Part shown: positions 63,919-64,000 of the stretch, in pieces
How the letters are laid out: each line of letters starts with the position of its first letter
Position numbering within the stretch: position 1 is the stretch's first letter
Assembly: GCA_001875255.1 (NCBI GenBank)
Contig: MJAN01000007.1
Location: 78,250-142,249, forward strand
Length of the DNA: 64,000 bases
Direction of reading: 5' to 3'
From: Candidatus Sabulitectum silens
Lineage (GTDB): Bacteria; Fermentibacterota; Fermentibacteria; Fermentibacterales; JCC-6
Made by a program: the position numbers and the translations under genes
Notes under the pieces: generated by a model
The model's input: the letters and a program-made list of their open reading frames with translations, nothing else
Told to the model about the DNA's origin: nothing
The model's database searches: none

Positions 63919-64000
63919 CTAGTCCATATCGGAAAGCGTGACGGCCCAATCGTATCCGGAGGTGCCCACCTCAACCTGCCAGACTGTGTATGTGTCGCCG
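63919..64000 (-). CDS. DGDTYT-domain protein D (C-terminal fragment; 5' part beyond window)
   Basis: The last 26 codons before stop TAG (63919-63921) read GDTYTVWQVEVGTSGYDWAV and end TLSDMD, the C-terminal third of the same domain. The rest lies beyond position 64000, so the array continues. It is the first gene of the array seen in the direction of transcription. Confidence 0.7.
   Translation of the reverse strand, partial: GDTYTVWQVEVGTSGYDWAVTLSDMD

Larger units (their letters stand above)
62062..64000 (-). repeat. Protein-level tandem repeat array: six copies of an about 85-residue DGDTYT domain
   Basis: Six domain copies occur in four consecutive genes (A: two, B: one, C: two, D: one visible C-terminal half). 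Shared consensus: N-x-L-G-x-W-x-I near the start, a P-G-D/E element, Y-D-[IL]-x-x-x-D-E-D-G-D-T-Y-T-x-W in the middle and G-[FY]-x-W-x-[VI]-T-[LI]-x-[DQ]-[ILM]-D at the end. At DNA level the most conserved piece on the plus strand is GTGTATGTGTCGCCGTC, seen with small changes near 62140, 62432, 62820, 63219, 63525 and 63984. Seen directly in the translations. Confidence 0.85.

Noticed and set aside
62140..64000. Regularly recurring GTGTATGTGTCGCCGTC sequence, considered as CRISPR or an intergenic repeat
   Set aside because: Copies lie inside genes in frame, are about 260-400 bases apart and encode the conserved DGDTYT motif; there are no short unique spacers.

Overview
The window is compact (about 57 genes, no gene-free stretch over 300 bases), GC-rich for most of its length, and comes from a Gram-negative bacterium. 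LPS genes (lpxD, lpxC-fabZ, lpxA), bamA, skp, lolD and a LolC/E protein, lptF/lptG and many lipoproteins show an outer membrane. The lpxC-fabZ fusion and a SprA-type giant surface protein point to the Fibrobacterota-Chlorobiota-Bacteroidota (FCB) superphylum. An uncultivated lineage such as Fermentibacterota would fit, but that last step is inference. Orphan hydE hints at [FeFe]-hydrogenase metabolism elsewhere in the genome.

Quality caveat: about sixty single-base indels, almost all one-base losses in short G or C runs, split otherwise conserved genes (decarboxylase, clpC, sprA, pilS, lpx genes and others). I treat these as consensus errors. Each such gene is annotated as one locus, with approximate break positions in its entry. 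One frameshift is genuine: the classic programmed +1 site of prfB.

Layout. 0-1.8 kb (AT-rich flank): BrnT/BrnA toxin-antitoxin pair and a beta-propeller lipoprotein. 2-6 kb (minus): antiporter, a PTS EIIA/PII-like fusion, glyA and a small outer-membrane-type protein. 6.1-13.6 kb (plus): hydE, an acetyltransferase, a PLP decarboxylase, a P-type ATPase and a ChaN-like protein. 13.6-30 kb (plus): prfB, lysS, a LolC/E-like permease, lolD, clpC, bamA, skp, lpxD, lpxC-fabZ, lpxA, a DUF5683-like protein, an ECF sigma factor with its anti-sigma factor, and a secreted FlgT/CsgG-like protein. This looks like one envelope-biogenesis block with its own stress regulator. 30-40 kb: a degenerate M1-peptidase-like lipoprotein, ligA, a GT-C glycosyltransferase, serC, lptG and lptF. 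39.9-45.5 kb: sprA. 45.6-55 kb: type IV pilus operon (two PilB ATPases, PilT, PilC, PilS/PilR) ending in a pilin gene behind a recognisable sigma-54 promoter and upstream palindromes. 55-62 kb: cell-surface glycan genes (GT-C membrane protein, pyruvyl-transferase-like protein, FrhB-like protein, LPG-synthase-type flippase) and a soluble histidine kinase. 62-64 kb (minus): four consecutive small lipoprotein genes carrying six copies of an about 85-residue domain with the signature DGDTYT, separated by strong hairpins and continuing past the window end.

The strongest candidate for something undescribed is the DGDTYT lipoprotein array. Also notable are the EIIA-PII-like fusion beside an antiporter, the PilR/sigma-54 pilin control region, and the probably leaderless BrnT promoter with its overlapping operator.
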